From positions 25,097,801-25,161,800 of the forward strand of contig CM060109.1 in the NCBI GenBank assembly GCA_030522415.1: a stretch of DNA of 64,000 nt, read 5' to 3'. The DNA is from Channallabes apus. Its lineage: Eukaryota > Chordata > Actinopteri > Siluriformes > Clariidae. Below, in pieces: positions 22,189 through 36,643 of the stretch. Both the position numbers and the translations under genes were made by a program. The notes beneath the pieces were generated by a model, which saw only the letters and a list, made by a program, of their open reading frames with translations, made no database searches and had not been told where the DNA came from. Numbering within the stretch: the first letter of the stretch is position 1; each line of letters starts with the position of its first letter.

Positions 22189-23183
22189 TATAAAAATGAC
22201 AAATATATAGTAAAATATTACAGATTATTTGTGGACAACATCAAGCACTTCCACCCATGTTTGACTATATGGAAACTACCCATGCTCAAACCATTATTGT
22301 TAATAATGCAAAAATTATCATTTGTAATGTTGGCAATATATTGTATAAATATAAATGCAAATTGCATATGCAGCATTTGGTTTTGAACTTTGGCTTTGGT
22401 CTAGTATTCATGTGACATGCATAATCAAGTGTTATATTTTCTGTAAAAAAAATGTCAGCATTAAAAAGTCAACAAGTACAAACATCTGACTGCATATCCT
22501 CTTCAAAATATGGCCATGAATACAAATGCCACCACTTTAATTTACTCCAAAGTGTGGGAGCTGAGCTAATCATTAAGCCACATATAACTTTCAGCTCACC
22601 TGGTCATATCAGGAGTCATTCCACAATGCTTTATACAGTAACTGAAGCACTGTGGACTTTCATACTGTAGCAGGCCAAAGATTTGTGGATATCTAAATTG
22701 CAAGGTAAACCTGTATAATTGCTGTGGCTTTGATGGTTTCTGTTGTGCTCGTTGGGCAACTGCAGCAGTGATTAAAAAGAATCCCTATTGACTTCTCCAT
22801 TAAATTGCTGGCAGAGGCGATCCTTTGACCTTTTGCATTGATTGAACATAACAATCACAGTTCAATTGTAATGCAAAGAGAACATTTGTTATAATGTACA
22901 TGAGATGCATGAGCCATTTCCACTTGGCTCAAGGTAATCAATGAGGTGACTTCAGATGGAGGCAGCACAAAGCTCCATCCCTGTCTGATTCATGGACTCT
23001 GTATACTGTATATTGAACCTTATAATGTGTACTTAAACATTGTGATTCCTGGTGCTCTGCTCAATATGCCTGCACTTTGTGGTCATTTGGAGAAACTTTC
23101 ATTTCACCATGATTTATTTTGTACAATGTACAGCACTGAATTGTATTGTTTTTGTTTTCATTTAGTCCTTTGAATCTTTTGTC
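22189..23183. other. intergenic unique sequence, one candidate regulatory block
   Basis: No mobile element or gene recognised. The part 22670-23010 is unique, compositionally even and rich in words such as 'gattaaaaag', 'ccattaaattgctgg' and 'tgacctt', and could be a conserved non-coding element. Confidence 0.35.
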
Positions 23184-23681
23184 CAATATATAGCAAAAGG
23201 TATGTGGACACCTGGTTTCCACACCTATACAGTACATGAGCTTTCCCTCAAACTATTGTTGAAAATGTGTTTAGAATATTTGTCTTTATATGGTTAAGTA
23301 TTAAGCTTTCCCTTTACTTGAACTAAGAGGCCCTAACTTGTGTAATTAATGCAGTTTCCTGTACACAAAGGGAAGACCTTAAAGACACTGTATGCCAAGG
23401 TTGATGTGGAGGATCTTTAGCAGAGTCTGCGCAGAGCCTTGACTACAATCCCCCTCAACACCTTTGGGATAAACTGGAATGCTGAGTGTACACCAGGGTT
23501 TATCACTTGACATTCGTACCTGATCTCACTAACGCTCTTGTGTCTGAATGAACAAACACCCACGGCTACACTCCAAAATCTATTGGAAAACATTCCCAAA
23601 ATCTGTGTAAATTCCTATTGTTTTGGTATGGACCGATATAGATATGATGGATAGGCGTCCACATATTTTTGCCATAGAATG
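23184..23681. mobile_element. decayed Tc1-type element with transposase scrap
   Basis: Ends are inverted repeats: CAATATATAGCAAAAGGTAT on the left, and CATTCTATGGCAAAAATATG read from the right end at 23681 (followed by TA), both continuing into 'gtggac(a/g)cc'. The interior at about 23440-23590 retains scraps of a Tc1 transposase C-terminus ('ccctcaacacctttgggata' corresponds to the NPIEHLWDEL region), with frameshifts. Heavily deleted, about 500 bp. Confidence 0.75.
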
Positions 23682-23683
23682 TA

Positions 23684-26281
23684 TTTAACAATATATGTTT
23701 GGTGGGCTTATGAAAATTTATTGGGGTAACACTGTGGCTAAAAAAAAGGGGAAAAATTATTTTTAAGTGAACAAATCTTCAAAAAGTGAGTGCAGGCCTT
23801 ATGCAAGCTTTTGGATACTTTGGAAGCGAAATGAAATGGGCATAAGCTTTAATTAAATTTCAGCTGTGAAAAAATTATCTTTATATGCACTTTATATTTA
23901 CTTGTTATTGATAAAATGCATATTTATGAGTTAAAAAAAACACACAAACTATTATAAAGTTATTGTTACTTGTATTCATAAACCAGCGATAAAACATTTG
24001 ATTATATATTTGTAATGTATGCACTTCCTGAAACAGCAAACCCAATTCTGGTTTTATAATTAACATTACATTCTTATTCTGAAAGCAGAACTCGATTGTG
24101 TCATCGTAGAAACAGTCTTTGTATTCTGTATTTAATGAATTTTAGGGAACTGTGAAATTACACCTATATTAGACACATTCAAATAGTCAGATCTCAAAAG
24201 GCAGTTTATCTAATTTAGAAAATCCAGTATGTTAGTTGGGAGGGAAGTCTTATACAGTAGTAAAACACTGCTTATGCTACGTTCCTTTCCCTGCTGCTGG
24301 ATACGAGGTTAAGGTTTGATTAAAATTGGTCGGCTAATCTGGACTGTAAGCTGTGAAATGTTCCACGAATGAATGTGTTTGCCTAAATGGTAATTGTCAT
24401 GGAAAACCTTGCCGATGACAGATTCAATTCCATTTAGTAAATGTTTAATAAATGTTATACAAACACTGCTCCCTATCTCACTGTATTCAGAAAACAAAGA
24501 GAAACTTTAATTGCTTTAATCATACGAAGCATTTGACATTGTTATTGGCTTTAAAAATAGCAGTTAACAGTAACTGTCTTGTAAAGGAAATTGAACCACA
24601 TTTGCAAAATGATCTGCAATTAAGATATGTGCATGTCGAACGGCACAGTTGAACTAGCGTGTTGTGTCTAGGAAAAAGCAGTCGATGCTATACAAAGCTA
24701 TTTAATTAGCTGAAAGACCCAAAGAAAAACACTCTGCCTAATAGGTATCACTTTAATCAAATCTAAAGAGATTGTATGCCTTTTGTAGATTCCAGATCAC
24801 GGACATGTTAATTAACAGATGTGAAGATCGACTGATGTATTTTCCTTTCACAGAAATTTCACATCTTTAACTTCAGGAAGCTCGTCTGAAAACTTTTGTT
24901 ATCCCAGACGGAAGGCAACATTTCATGCAAACATGTCTACTCAAGAGCATGGCAGCATGTTTCAGCACAAAACAGTCCTACCTTTAATCTGCACTAAAGG
25001 GAAATAATGCATTTCCTGCCTTATTTGCCATGCTTACTTAACCAGTGGTGTACAATTAGAATTGTTAATAGATTTAGAAACAAAAGGGCCGTGAAGGTGG
25101 GAAAGTGCTGACATTATTTCACAGGGGAAAAGTGCTCCTAAGGGGAAAAAGATCTGCAATAAATAAATAGTTTCCTGCTCTATACTGCTATAAAATGCTG
25201 GTCACCATAGAAATGCCACAAAGACATAAATCAAGGACTCTTAAAAAATTATTGCTACAACACTAAAATATACACATTTGTACACAAGGCAATGATTCCG
25301 TTTAAACACTATAACCTTGCTTTATTTTTATTAAATATATGCAGACACTTTACAATCTATAAACAGATCTGGAATAAAAATTAATAAATGTCAAAATTTG
25401 CATCTGAGAAAGCAGCATCTTGCTGCATTCTCGCAAATATCAATCTATGAACCTTTCAACATTTTGTCAGACAAAATGCTAATTGTACCTTTAGGAATTT
25501 AGGAGACAGTGACAAGAAATGAGATGCTCTGTCCTTTTAGATGTGGAAATCAACTGGGGTAGCATACATAAACCCTAGCAGGAGCAAAGCAAACAGCCTG
25601 CCTTCAAGTCCATGTGGAATTCTGGGAGCATAATGGAGCATCTCTCTTAGACAGAAACGACCTGCATGCGCTCCACTGGGTTCACTTTCAGTCATAACCT
25701 ACATCATCTCTACCTTCATGGCATGTTTTTTAAAAGATACTATCACATTTTATGTATTAACTGCAATGTAGTGCATTTAAATGATTCTGCTTCATTTATT
25801 CAAGGTCCTTGGCAATGAAACAAATATACCCGCTGTTAGGCTGTGAAATGTAATACTACAGTATGTATAAAACTAACTACAGTACTTCAGCCATTTACAA
25901 GGAAGAAGCAAAAAGAAGGTCCGGAACAGTAGAACCAGTAGTATAGCTGAGACAGTGTAATAATAAAGCTGAATCTCCTGTGATAAGAAAGTTTGCATTA
26001 ATTACATTGTCAATATTGTATGAATTGTAATTTAATAACAGGTTATTACTGGCAATAATAAGCTACAAGCTTTGCTGCTACAGAGAAATAATGATTGTCA
26101 AACACAGCAAATCTGTAAAAAGTTGTTACAATGTGTTTAAAATATAGTACCATGCTTTTGTTGATAAATAAATAAACAAATACAGAAAGAAAGAGAGAAA
26201 GAAACAAAGAAACAAACAAACAAGCATTGCTACCACTAATCCTTGTTTTATAACATAAATAACAGAACAAAAAAGAAAATG

Positions 26282-26283
<2 letters not shown>
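23684..26283. other. intergenic unique sequence; candidate enhancer block
   Basis: AT-rich, repeat-poor. The block 24650-25020 is unique and reads like a conserved developmental element (for example 'gctatttaattagctgaaag', 'catgttaattaacagatg'). No exon recognised; short open frames have no signature. Confidence 0.35.
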
Positions 26284-26343
<60 letters not shown>

Positions 26344-26387
26344 GCGCAGCAGCATTGTTTTTTTGTTAACATTGTTATTAATGTTAC

Positions 26388-26425
<38 letters not shown>
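26284..26425. repeat. (TTA)n and (AAT)n microsatellite pair
   Basis: (TTA)n at 26284-26342 and, 47 bp on, (AAT)n at 26390-26424. The two tracts are complementary and could pair as a long hairpin. The poly-Asn frame on the minus strand is the repeat read in one frame. Confidence 0.95.
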
Positions 26426-28221
26426 TGCAGTGACATTTTTCTATTTTGTATTTATTTGTTGATTTATTTATTTTATTTATTTTTGTATATTGTTACAGGG
26501 TACTACATACCTCCAAATCTATAAATATAAGATAAAAAGGTTAAAAATGTTTAGGACATTTTATCCTGAATATTTTACAATTTAATTATTAAAATATATA
26601 TTTGTTCAATAAAGTAAAAATTACAGACATGTAAGTTCTCAAAAAAATAATAAAAAAGAGGAGGGAGGGTAACTTGGGTGTCTTCTTCCTCCCCTTATTG
26701 TCCCATCACTGCAACACTGAGGCGTATTTAACAAGCCTAAATTAACAGTGCAAAAGTGCTTACACATAACTTTCTATGTTATTTACTTGGAATTGATTTT
26801 AACACTTAAACGGAATCCTAAGTAAGGGCTTATGCGGGCCAAGCCATCTGCATCTCATCCTCACATGCACATACATATGGGAATATCTATCGGCGTGGCT
26901 TAAAACTAGTGCGCACCAACACCACACCCTAATTTACTACTTATTTTCACTCACTGCAAATATACTCATCCACATCTTTATGAGTGATTAGCTGTGTTGT
27001 TCTTCTCTGTCCTTAAGAGAAGTTGGTGCTATGATTCGCAGCTTCACATTAATCCAGGCTTTGTTAAGAAGCTGCCATCTGGACGTGTGTTTCTGGCAAT
27101 GAATATGATTTAGTGTTGATTCATATATGTTCCCGGAAGAGAGCGTATGGACTTCAGCATTAAATGGCGTAAACAACTGTGGAGTGTAGAGCAAATGAAC
27201 ATCTCTCATGTCTGAGCTCCATTATACCCCCACCCCCCAACTGCACATAGTAATTATTTCTACCAACACAAGCCTCGACGGTTAAAGTTATCATCCTGAC
27301 CCAGCTCTAACACAGAAACATGTAAAACATCTATTTCTAAGGCTTCAGAGTGGTTTTTGGAAGTTATTTGAAGCAAAACAAGTTTTATATTATTAGCCAT
27401 GCTGGGATTATGCAGATGATGGACTCATTAGTAGAATATTTAGTACTAAAATATCTTTAAATATAACTACATTAATACTGAAAGTTCTTCTCAGAAGAAG
27501 GCTGCTGCATCGTACAACAGTGACCTCTACAGGGATTTAACACACCGCTCTGATGAACAGCTGAGGAACAAACTTGTGTTACAGAGCTTCAGTCTGTACA
27601 ATAGAAATACGAGGATAAGAAACTTTAAGTGAAGGTCCTTAAACAATTAAACATTTATACAAATGCAGACTATTCAAACCCCAGCACTTTATTAGATCTC
27701 AAGATTATTAATCACCAGTCATTTCATCCTTCTTCTTTGCCTTTATCCAAGACTATTAAAAATATGATGAAAAATATATACATATTTGTTTGGTATTGTA
27801 ATATTAGTTTTACAACACAATGACAAAGAAATATCCAGGTTTAAAGTTGGAATACCTGAAGATGAGTGCCAAGGCATTTCTTTCTGTCTCTCTGTATGAT
27901 TCTCAAGCTAGAAAGAGGAAAGAAAATGTCTTTCATGGATGGAAAGTTTGGAATGAAAGTGTGCCAGAGAGCATGAAACAGAGCCAAGTTCAGGATCAAC
28001 TAGGAGGAATGAATGATGGAAAGATAAGGAACAAACTAAAAAGAATAGACCAAACAGGAAAGGCAGCCAAGAAGCAAATGGAAGAGGCGTCTCCTAAAAA
28101 AGCAGAGTGTGTGGTGGATACTCACGTTCCAGGTCCGCATTTTTTTTTTATTCAGAATGATTTTTAATTATTTTTATTATAAACTAATAAATAATTAAAA
28201 TATTTTTTTTCACATTTTATT

Positions 28222-28266
<45 letters not shown>

Positions 28267-30116
28267 CAAATTAATAAAAACTTCAAACAACATTTTTTTA
28301 ATAAGCCACATACTTAAATTGTAGTCTCAATAAATATAAAAATAAAAATATAGTTTTCTGTACCATTTTCTGTTCTGTATAGAAATTAAAAACAGACAAT
28401 GTCCTTTCCCCAGCCAATACAAAGTTTTCATTAATGTATTCAAATTCAGTTCAGCAGCATAAAATCCTCCCGAGAGGCAGTATTGTCCTGCCTGCTGTCC
28501 CCCTGGGTTTCCCATCACACTGTCGCATCTCTTCACCCACGCCATCCAACATGCTGGAGATCCAGTTACATACACGTCCTTTAAGTACTCATTCACAATT
28601 TGCAGAAGATGAATTTAAAATGCTTTAAAGCAACTACTGATGGTGTCAATTGTCAAAGGTTTTGCAAACGATCCCTTTTCAAGTGAGGTCTGAAAAAAAT
28701 ATATGAAAAGCTTTTCACTGATTTCTTCAAATAATAAACACGTGCTGTATCATTATGTGCCAGAATAAAGGGCTACGTGTCGTTTTTTTTTTGCATTCCG
28801 TGCATTTCTAATGAGGGAAGAATGTTAACCAATCCCATAACCAATAGATGATCAGCAATTGTGTGATTTCATATGTAGGAACTACATGGTTTCATAATGA
28901 CTCGGTTCAAATGCTTCAAAAGGCACAAGGGCTGCTCTAGTGATCTTGGATGTGGAGTCTGCGGTGCATAAAGGAAACATAAGGCCAACTGTCTACCACT
29001 GAACCTTTGACTAATAGGATCCAAAGCCCAAGGCAGACCGAAAAAAGTGTGTATATACTGTTGTGTAATTGGCTCAAATAAATAGAAACACAGAAAACTG
29101 TGGACATCCAGTACATTAGGACTGTTTTAGCAATTTTTTTTAGCTATCACCCTGGATCTATTGTTCATTATTTAGGAGATCTCAAATACAACAGGAAATG
29201 ACTCTGGCATTCAAGACAGTCAAACATTAAAACCTTTCTTGTAATACTTTAGTAATATCCTATTATTTACAGGCTTCAGTTTCTGCATTGCCACTGAACA
29301 AAAACACTATTGTCTCTGTGTTTGCCTTTGTGCATATCACCTTGCATTATATTTATCCAGCAGCATGATGCAAATAAGCTCAATAGCGTTGTTTCCCATA
29401 CAAATCTCTCCCTGAGGATTTGAGACTTGGAGCATGGGCTCATTTTGCTCCATCCACTCAGCAGTGGAGTTCTCAGCTCTCTGATCTTCTCTAGACAAAA
29501 TGAGACACAACAGCTCAAACAGAGGAAGCCTGGCACACACTATTCCCTCTGCTACTTGAATAGATAATGCTTCTCTTTACTTTCTTTATTCCTTCAAAAA
29601 GAATGCATCAGAGGCCAAATATTAATTCTCTGTGTCACCCGGAGAAGCAGGGGGAGCACGACGCGCTTGGCATACCAGGCTGTGTTTTACCATGATTAAG
29701 GCTCACATAAAGGCTTCCTCCTGGTGCTTTGAACTTTGCCATGGAGTTTTTTTCTTGCATATTCAACTTATTTCTCTTTGCTGCAAGAGACTGATCCTAT
29801 AAAAAGAAAGACAACATTTATAGAAAACGTTGCACGTAAAGACAATGAAATTGTTGCTGTATAAGCAGCAAGAGCATCTCTTTATGCACAGGCATGTGCG
29901 TTGTCCAGCCATTGTCTGTCCTCTGCACTCATGAATCTCCTTTAAAGAAATGCCGATAGTTGTGATTGCCTAATGCTCGATCCCCCCAGTGCCATAAAGA
30001 TGCGTGTGGAAAGAATCACATAAAGTAGTGACATTGACAGAGGAACTGCTGACTCGCATCAGTGTTTGTCTTTTGATGTGAGAGATCAAATCGATGTACA
30101 CGCTCTCACAAACCAT

Positions 30117-30117
<1 letters not shown>
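26426..30117. other. intergenic, mostly unique sequence
   Basis: Holds an (AT)n tract at 28228-28262 and several A/T runs. A plus-strand open frame at 27820-28167 (115 codons, Lys-rich) has no recognised family and is treated as chance. The block 29280-29560 is unique and GC-balanced, a candidate conserved element. No gene recognised. Confidence 0.4.
28228..28262. repeat. (AT)n microsatellite
   Basis: Uninterrupted (AT)n of about 34 bp. Confidence 0.95.

Positions 30118-30168
<51 letters not shown>
30118..30168. repeat. (GT)n microsatellite
   Basis: Uninterrupted (TG)n of about 50 bp, ending in tata. Confidence 0.97.
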
Positions 30169-30170
<2 letters not shown>

Positions 30171-33100
30171 CAGATTAGTATTCCACTGCTTCCAGTACCA
30201 AAGGTGCCTGCTTGCCCCACATCATTAGCATTAACATCTGCCTGTCCATATATTTAGAGCTTACTAACACAGGTTTAGTGGTTGGCTATAAGGAAACCTC
30301 CCCATTTCTATCATCTCTCCTGTTAAGTAAAAAGCAAGAGAAATACAGGCCTTATCAGGTGAGTTAAAAAAAGAAACATTAAAGACAAAATGGCAAAATG
30401 AGACTGTTTGGGGGTTTTTTTCTACTGAAAAAGGTCTGGAGACTGATACTGAAGTAGAAAATGCTGGCTGTGTAATCAAGTGTTAAGAGGGTTTAAGCAG
30501 TACGTTTTGGAGGCCAAAGAGAAAACAATATGATGGACAGCACTTAAACAGAAGACATATTATAAACAGTAGCTATATTTACTCAAACCAACCTGCACAT
30601 AAAATATGTCCTGCTGTAGAAAAACAAATGTATATATACATGCATATAAAACAACGTTTAATTAAAAGAAAATGTCTCATTCTACGTCACTTCCACACAC
30701 AGATCTACTGTATTCGAAAATTCCTAAGCATCCTTTATTTCATGATATTTAATGTCTTCTTTATTACTGGTTTAATAAAATAGCTTTCAAAACTTTTTAT
30801 TACAAAATATAAAAGTTAATTGTGACAGATAAAAGGTCTATATGTTAATAGGTGGGGCAGCATTGCAAACGACAAAAAACAACTTTTACCTGCAAATACA
30901 GAAGCAAGTCAAACGTATAGCTGTCAAAGCTATAGGCAGAAAGAAAGAAAAAAAAAGGAAGAAAGAAAACCCCTTAATTTAATACTTTGTACATTGTTCT
31001 TTTGCTGTTGTTGCTTATTTATGTATATATTTATTTATTTATTTATTTATTTATTTTCCAGAATGGAAAAAGAGCAAAATCACAAAATTGCACAAACTGA
31101 CCCAAATTCATACACATTTCACTGGCAGCATTATCTTAGAAATATTCCTTATCAGTACAAGCTACTTTTACACACTGACTCCATCCAGCTCTACAAACAC
31201 TGCATACCTGCACTGTTTTCTTTGTCACAATCAATATTTTCATCACTTATTTGTTTAATTATTTCTGAATTCGGTAATTTGTTTGTTCAGCCACTCATTT
31301 TCCAAATTGCTTATGCACATGTTTGTCTGCCTATTATCTTCCACACTGGTGGCTTGCATTCGACTTGTAAGGCGTATGCATTAAATACCACCGGAATATT
31401 AAAATAGACTCCAGAAATTGCCGTCTATAAAAATGGATGTGAAAAACAAAACATCTCATTAAAATGGGAATCAATGCAAAGTCACACATTTAAAGTCCAA
31501 ACTGGGCTTGTGTCTATGACAGACTTCAATGTACAGGATATATGATGATAAAATACTAACTACAGATGTGACCAGAGCGTGAGTAAAAAGAGCACAAATC
31601 GAGTTATACATGACAAATTTCTGTATTTTGCTACAGTATTTGGATTCACACGGTTTCCCCGTAACTCCATGCTAATGATTAAACCTGAAGGATGGATCTC
31701 TAGAGTGTAAGTAATAAGGATGAGATGAACAGAGAAAAACTGCTTTGCAGCCCAGCTTTGAACACTTTTACACTTTTTTTTACACTGTACTAAGCTTTGT
31801 TTTTTAATTGGCTGAAATTAATCTTAGGGATGTAGATGCCTGATTTGCATTCATTAAATCCCAACCAAAGAAGTCATGCCTAATTCCAATCAAATTTGCT
31901 TAATTATGCATGGCAAGACATTCCCAAATGAGTACGAAATTTCTGTTTGCTTTTTTCTACCCCATTGTTGTTTCCTATAGCAAATAAAATGTAATGAAGC
32001 TGTCTTTTTGTGTTGCGTTAAATGCTGAGGAGCCGAACACGAGCACCTTGAGCCTTTGTTGAAAACAATATTATGGCTAAAGTAATTATAGGAATCTGCA
32101 TTTTTCATTGTTAATTGTGGATGTCAGCATCATTAATTTTAATTTACAGCAGGCAATAAAATTAAGAATACTTTGTGCTGATGTTTTAAATCACACTGGT
32201 GAGGAAGACGCATTATGCAACTTAAATTTCAAGAAGATATTGATTGGAGCAGATAGCCTTTTCTATGAATCTTAAATAGGCAGGTGGAGCGATAAAGCTT
32301 AAGACATCACTTTTACTTGCTATCAGTGTGCCAGAGGGAAGGAAACAGTCAGCCAGCCACCGTTTCACTGTCCTACCAATAAAGGAAAGATTAACATGAA
32401 AAATAACTACATTGCAAAATGCAATGGTTTTCCGAAAACAAGCAAATTACCCTGATTATTTATGCTTTAAGCTTTAGTTACTATCAGTGATAAAACAAGC
32501 TTTATGTCGACATCTGGTACAATGGTGCTTAAAAGGCAAAGAGTTGGACACTACTGTATCAACATGCAGAATAAGTCCAGCTCATACCAGCAGTATTTTC
32601 ACAACAAAGTTTGCACTGATGTGTAGGCTCCAAACAATGACATTTCCCTGAAATAATGCAAAGTACACCTGCATAATGTGCTTTTCTGGGGGGGGGGGGG
32701 GGAGATTTATGAAAAAAATCCAAAACATTACCTCTTTCTTACTAAGAACTGATTAGAAGTTTACATTTCTACAATCATAATGTACTGCAGCAGAAACACA
32801 CCTTATGCGGTATCTCAGTCTGTTCATATGCACTGTAGTCACCCATCACACAGATCAACCAATCTATTTTTCTTTTCCTAAAGAAATATATGTGCCATGG
32901 CTTCTTAACCTGAAGTGATTTAGCTTGTCTCTATTGTGCAGAAGGACAACACAATGTGCTCGCACCACTGCAATTTGATTAATAGCCCCCTTTTCTCCTT
33001 TGGTGTACAGGATACATCCAGCTGTAAGGAGCTTTAGCACATTGTACTTTGAAAACAAAGGAAGAATAAAATTGATCTTTCCGGAAACAAAAATCAATGA

Positions 33101-35911
33101 ATAGTCATTTCCTGTTTCATGCATGTTAGCCTGACTGACCTACGCCGATCCTTGAACCTTTCATGTCTTTTTTTTCTTTTTCTTTTCAAGACTGGCCTTA
33201 AAAGTTCACAACAATCGTTACATTTATTTTTCCATGATTTTTATATTATAGACTGTAGCATAATAATTTGTTTTAGTCCTGCACCAGGTAGATACTGTAT
33301 AAACAAACAGATAAATGTGTGCTAATGCGTGCTGTACAGTACAATTGTACACATAGAATAGACCTTAGTTTAATTCTATGCAAAAAAAATAATGCAAATG
33401 AGAGACATTCCAACAGTTGCAACAAAAAAAAAGTATTCCCTGGAGATAAAACAGACGTTGTACCCAGGCATAGCAGTAATTGCCATGTTTATGGTCTCAC
33501 TAGTTTGATTTACATCCAAAAAGACTTGTCTCTACCAGTTATGTGTACAAGACTATAATTTCTTGGAGGTGATTGTGTTGCCATCACAAAAGCTTCTCCA
33601 TTCAATTGTTCTGTACTGAAGCTGGAGGTCTGCCCACTGCCTTTTTTTTTATTACTCAAGCAACTCCGTCTATCAGCTCCACTTTTGTCTTCCTGCTTTT
33701 TTCCTGTCAGACACTAAGAAAAGTCATTCGCAGTGTAACAATGTGGGTGATTTCATTTGACTTATCACACACACTAACTATTAAACCAGCTGCCCTGACT
33801 TTGATCCAGCACACTTCCTGAAATGGGTCTACTAAACACACAGTAAACAGGCTGAGAGGATGCTGTCATTGACACACGCCGCAAAAAGCCTTTCCATACG
33901 CCTTTCCTTAGCCTTGTCTCTGTCCTTGCTCTGGAATCCTTCCATCAGCAGTGTTAGCAATACACTAACAATAAGACACCGGTACCAACACCCTGGTGTA
34001 GTCATTAGTGCCATATGAGCACTTGGATAGGAAACCATATTAGAGGATGGCATTGCAATAAACCTACTGTATAGCGGACAAACTGTGCTCCTTAGCGACT
34101 GAGCAATGCCCTTCATTCATTCCACAGTCTGCAGATCTCACCATAAAGCGAACATATGGTCATTACTATCACTGTAATGTGAATGAGTGAAAACAAGTCA
34201 CACACTCCTCAGGGAGTATCTTCTCCATTAACCATTCTTTCACATAAAGGCCTGAATCAGTGACATTGCTTTAGGCTTTATGGTCAACAGAGCTGAATAT
34301 AAAGGCCCAAGATTAATACAGCAATCGGAGACATCCTTGTGTGAATAATTCATTTGGAAGGGCAGATAAGAAATGATCTGCAAGGAAATTAATAGTACTG
34401 ATTTAATAATATTCTCCCAGAGATTCTCGCGACTACATGACAGCGTTTCAGCGGAGGGGAGCAGGTTTTAAAACCCAAAGCCAGATGATTCATTCGAGCT
34501 CCTCCGATAGTTGAGTTTGATGGATCATTCTTAAAAGCATCATTGCTAATCTTCTGCTCCTCTTTTTTAGGTTATTCACAGATCAGTGAGTTTTCTGGCT
34601 AATCCGGGTTTTGATGCTACTCTGTCTGTGTACATGGCATTCATCATATCTTGACAAGTGGAGTCCTTCAGACAACAAATAACCTTCAGTCCGGGGATGC
34701 AAGCAGTAGGTGTGCAGTTATTTTGGATCTGTATCACAGCGGAGCATGAACACAGCAGGAGATGTATGGTGTCCTTGTTGACTGAAAGAATGGGCCCCTT
34801 TTCTAGTCCTTCTGAATAATCATTCTGAACCGTAGCTATGCCTTCGACAACTCAATCAGACAGCACTCTACCTGTAAAGTGGCTGGGCTGATTTGATTGC
34901 CATTTTTATTGGATGCCCCATCTATAAATCAAAGCAATGGGGCCAGCTGTGTAGACGTGACCACTTGTCATTCGCCAGTAGCCTTGGAAACATTGTTTCG
35001 GGAGCAGTGTGACTGTCAGTCGAGGTAAATCAGGGTTCTGAAATTTCTCTCCTTTGCTAGAAAACTATAGAGTTAAATCATCTTGAAAATTGATGTCAGC
35101 ATGGCAAAGTGCCTCACCCATACCTTGATAGAGCCCCATCATCTTGTGTCAATGTCAGCACTTTTACCCTAAGCTTGTTTCTCAAAAGTGCCTTTTTTCG
35201 CACAAGACACTAGAACATGAATGTGCTACTGCAGGGCAACTATGCAGTGATAACAGGTTAGCAAAAAAAATATTTTGAAAGATCTATTTGCCCTGTATGA
35301 CCACACTAAACCTTTTCATTTTTACTTTACTACATAGTCAATAAACTAAAAAAAAAACCACACAAAAAAATTGAGAGGCATTCTATAAGTTTTGTTAAAG
35401 AGCACAACATCAATTGGATGTTTGATGCCGCTCTGCCGCTTCACATGTACTCTAATAACTTCAAATCCATTAACAAGGGCATGATTTGGTGTGTGGAACA
35501 AGGGGTTGCTCACCCTATATACAGTAGTGAACTGACTGCTCATCTACCTCTATTTGGGATTCGACCCTGGAACCTGGAGGTCAGCTGATGTTATAAAGCA
35601 GAATAAGTGGAAATATAAATATAAAGAGACGTATACTGTAGGACTGTCCACCACCTCCAAGGTCTATTCTCTTTATCTTTTGGCTACATACAGTACGTAC
35701 TGTAGTAGTGGTAAGAATTTAAAACTTCATTCACCCCTGTTAATTACACTAATTCTCATCACCAGCTCAACGTTAGTTCCACCACTTGCGGAAGAATATG
35801 TGTTGGTTGTGTAAAATAACTGATTACATTTAAATTTAGATGTACATTAAAAATAATAATCTGTTTGTAATAAATGCCATAGAACTTTTATATAGAGGTA
35901 ATTTCACCATG
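30169..35911. other. intergenic, repeat-poor stretch with dense candidate regulatory sequence
   Basis: The longest part of the window without a defined mobile element. Simple repeats are limited to (TTTA)n at about 31027-31054 and a G-run at 32688-32702. Blocks 31640-32290 and 34140-35160 are unique, have even composition and many homeodomain-type words (TAATGATTAAA, TTAATTATGCAT, TTAATAATATT). No coding exon recognised; open frames such as 30994-31407 and 33832-34116 show no family motifs. Confidence 0.4.
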
Positions 35912-35919
35912 CTGTTGTA

Positions 35920-36596
35920 CAGTGGTGTCAAAAGTATTCACATTCATTACTTGAGTAGAAGTATAGATACTAGGGTTTAAAAAGACTTCTTTAGAAGTTG
36001 AAGTATCAACTCAAGCTTTTTACTCAAGTAAAAGTGTAAAAGTACTGGTTTCAAAACTACTTAAAGTATAAAAGTAACGTAAGGGGAAAACTAGCATTAA
36101 GGATAAAAGCTTAGGCTGTGCCACGGGCCTATATACTACTGTACACTAACACCTCATAAAAAAAAGAAAAGAAAAATGTGTTGTTGTTTTTTTGTTGTAT
36201 TTTTTAACGGCCATAGTGATTTGGGATACTGTATATGGCAATTGAAAAAGAATGCATTTTAGTACAATGCAAATACATTAAAGACCCATGTACAGTATGT
36301 GTACTACTGAGCATTAACATGTTTTATGGAGAAGAAGATATGATAACTAGTTGCCTATAAGTATTTTAATGGTGCAAAAAGTCAAACTTCAGAGGCATGT
36401 CATCAGTAACCTTCCAAGCTTAGCTGCAGGAATCTGTGAGGGCAACATACAAGAAAATGTGTACCCAGTGCAGTAAAAATTACCCTTGTATGGTTGTCTA
36501 CAATAAACATTAGTGCTGTCAGAATGAATGAATTATCCAAGTGGGTAATCCAAAAAAAAAAAAAAAAAAAAAAAAATTATATATATATATATATAT

Positions 36597-36643
<47 letters not shown>

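Noticed and set aside
26046..26372. Poly-asparagine protein
   Set aside because: Translation of a (TTA)n microsatellite on the opposite strand.
27820..28167. 115-codon Lys-rich frame
   Set aside because: No family motif, no splice or promoter support, ends in a low-complexity T-run; likely chance.
30994..31407. 137-codon frame starting in a (TTTA)n tract
   Set aside because: Start lies in simple repeat, composition matches AT-rich noise, no motif.
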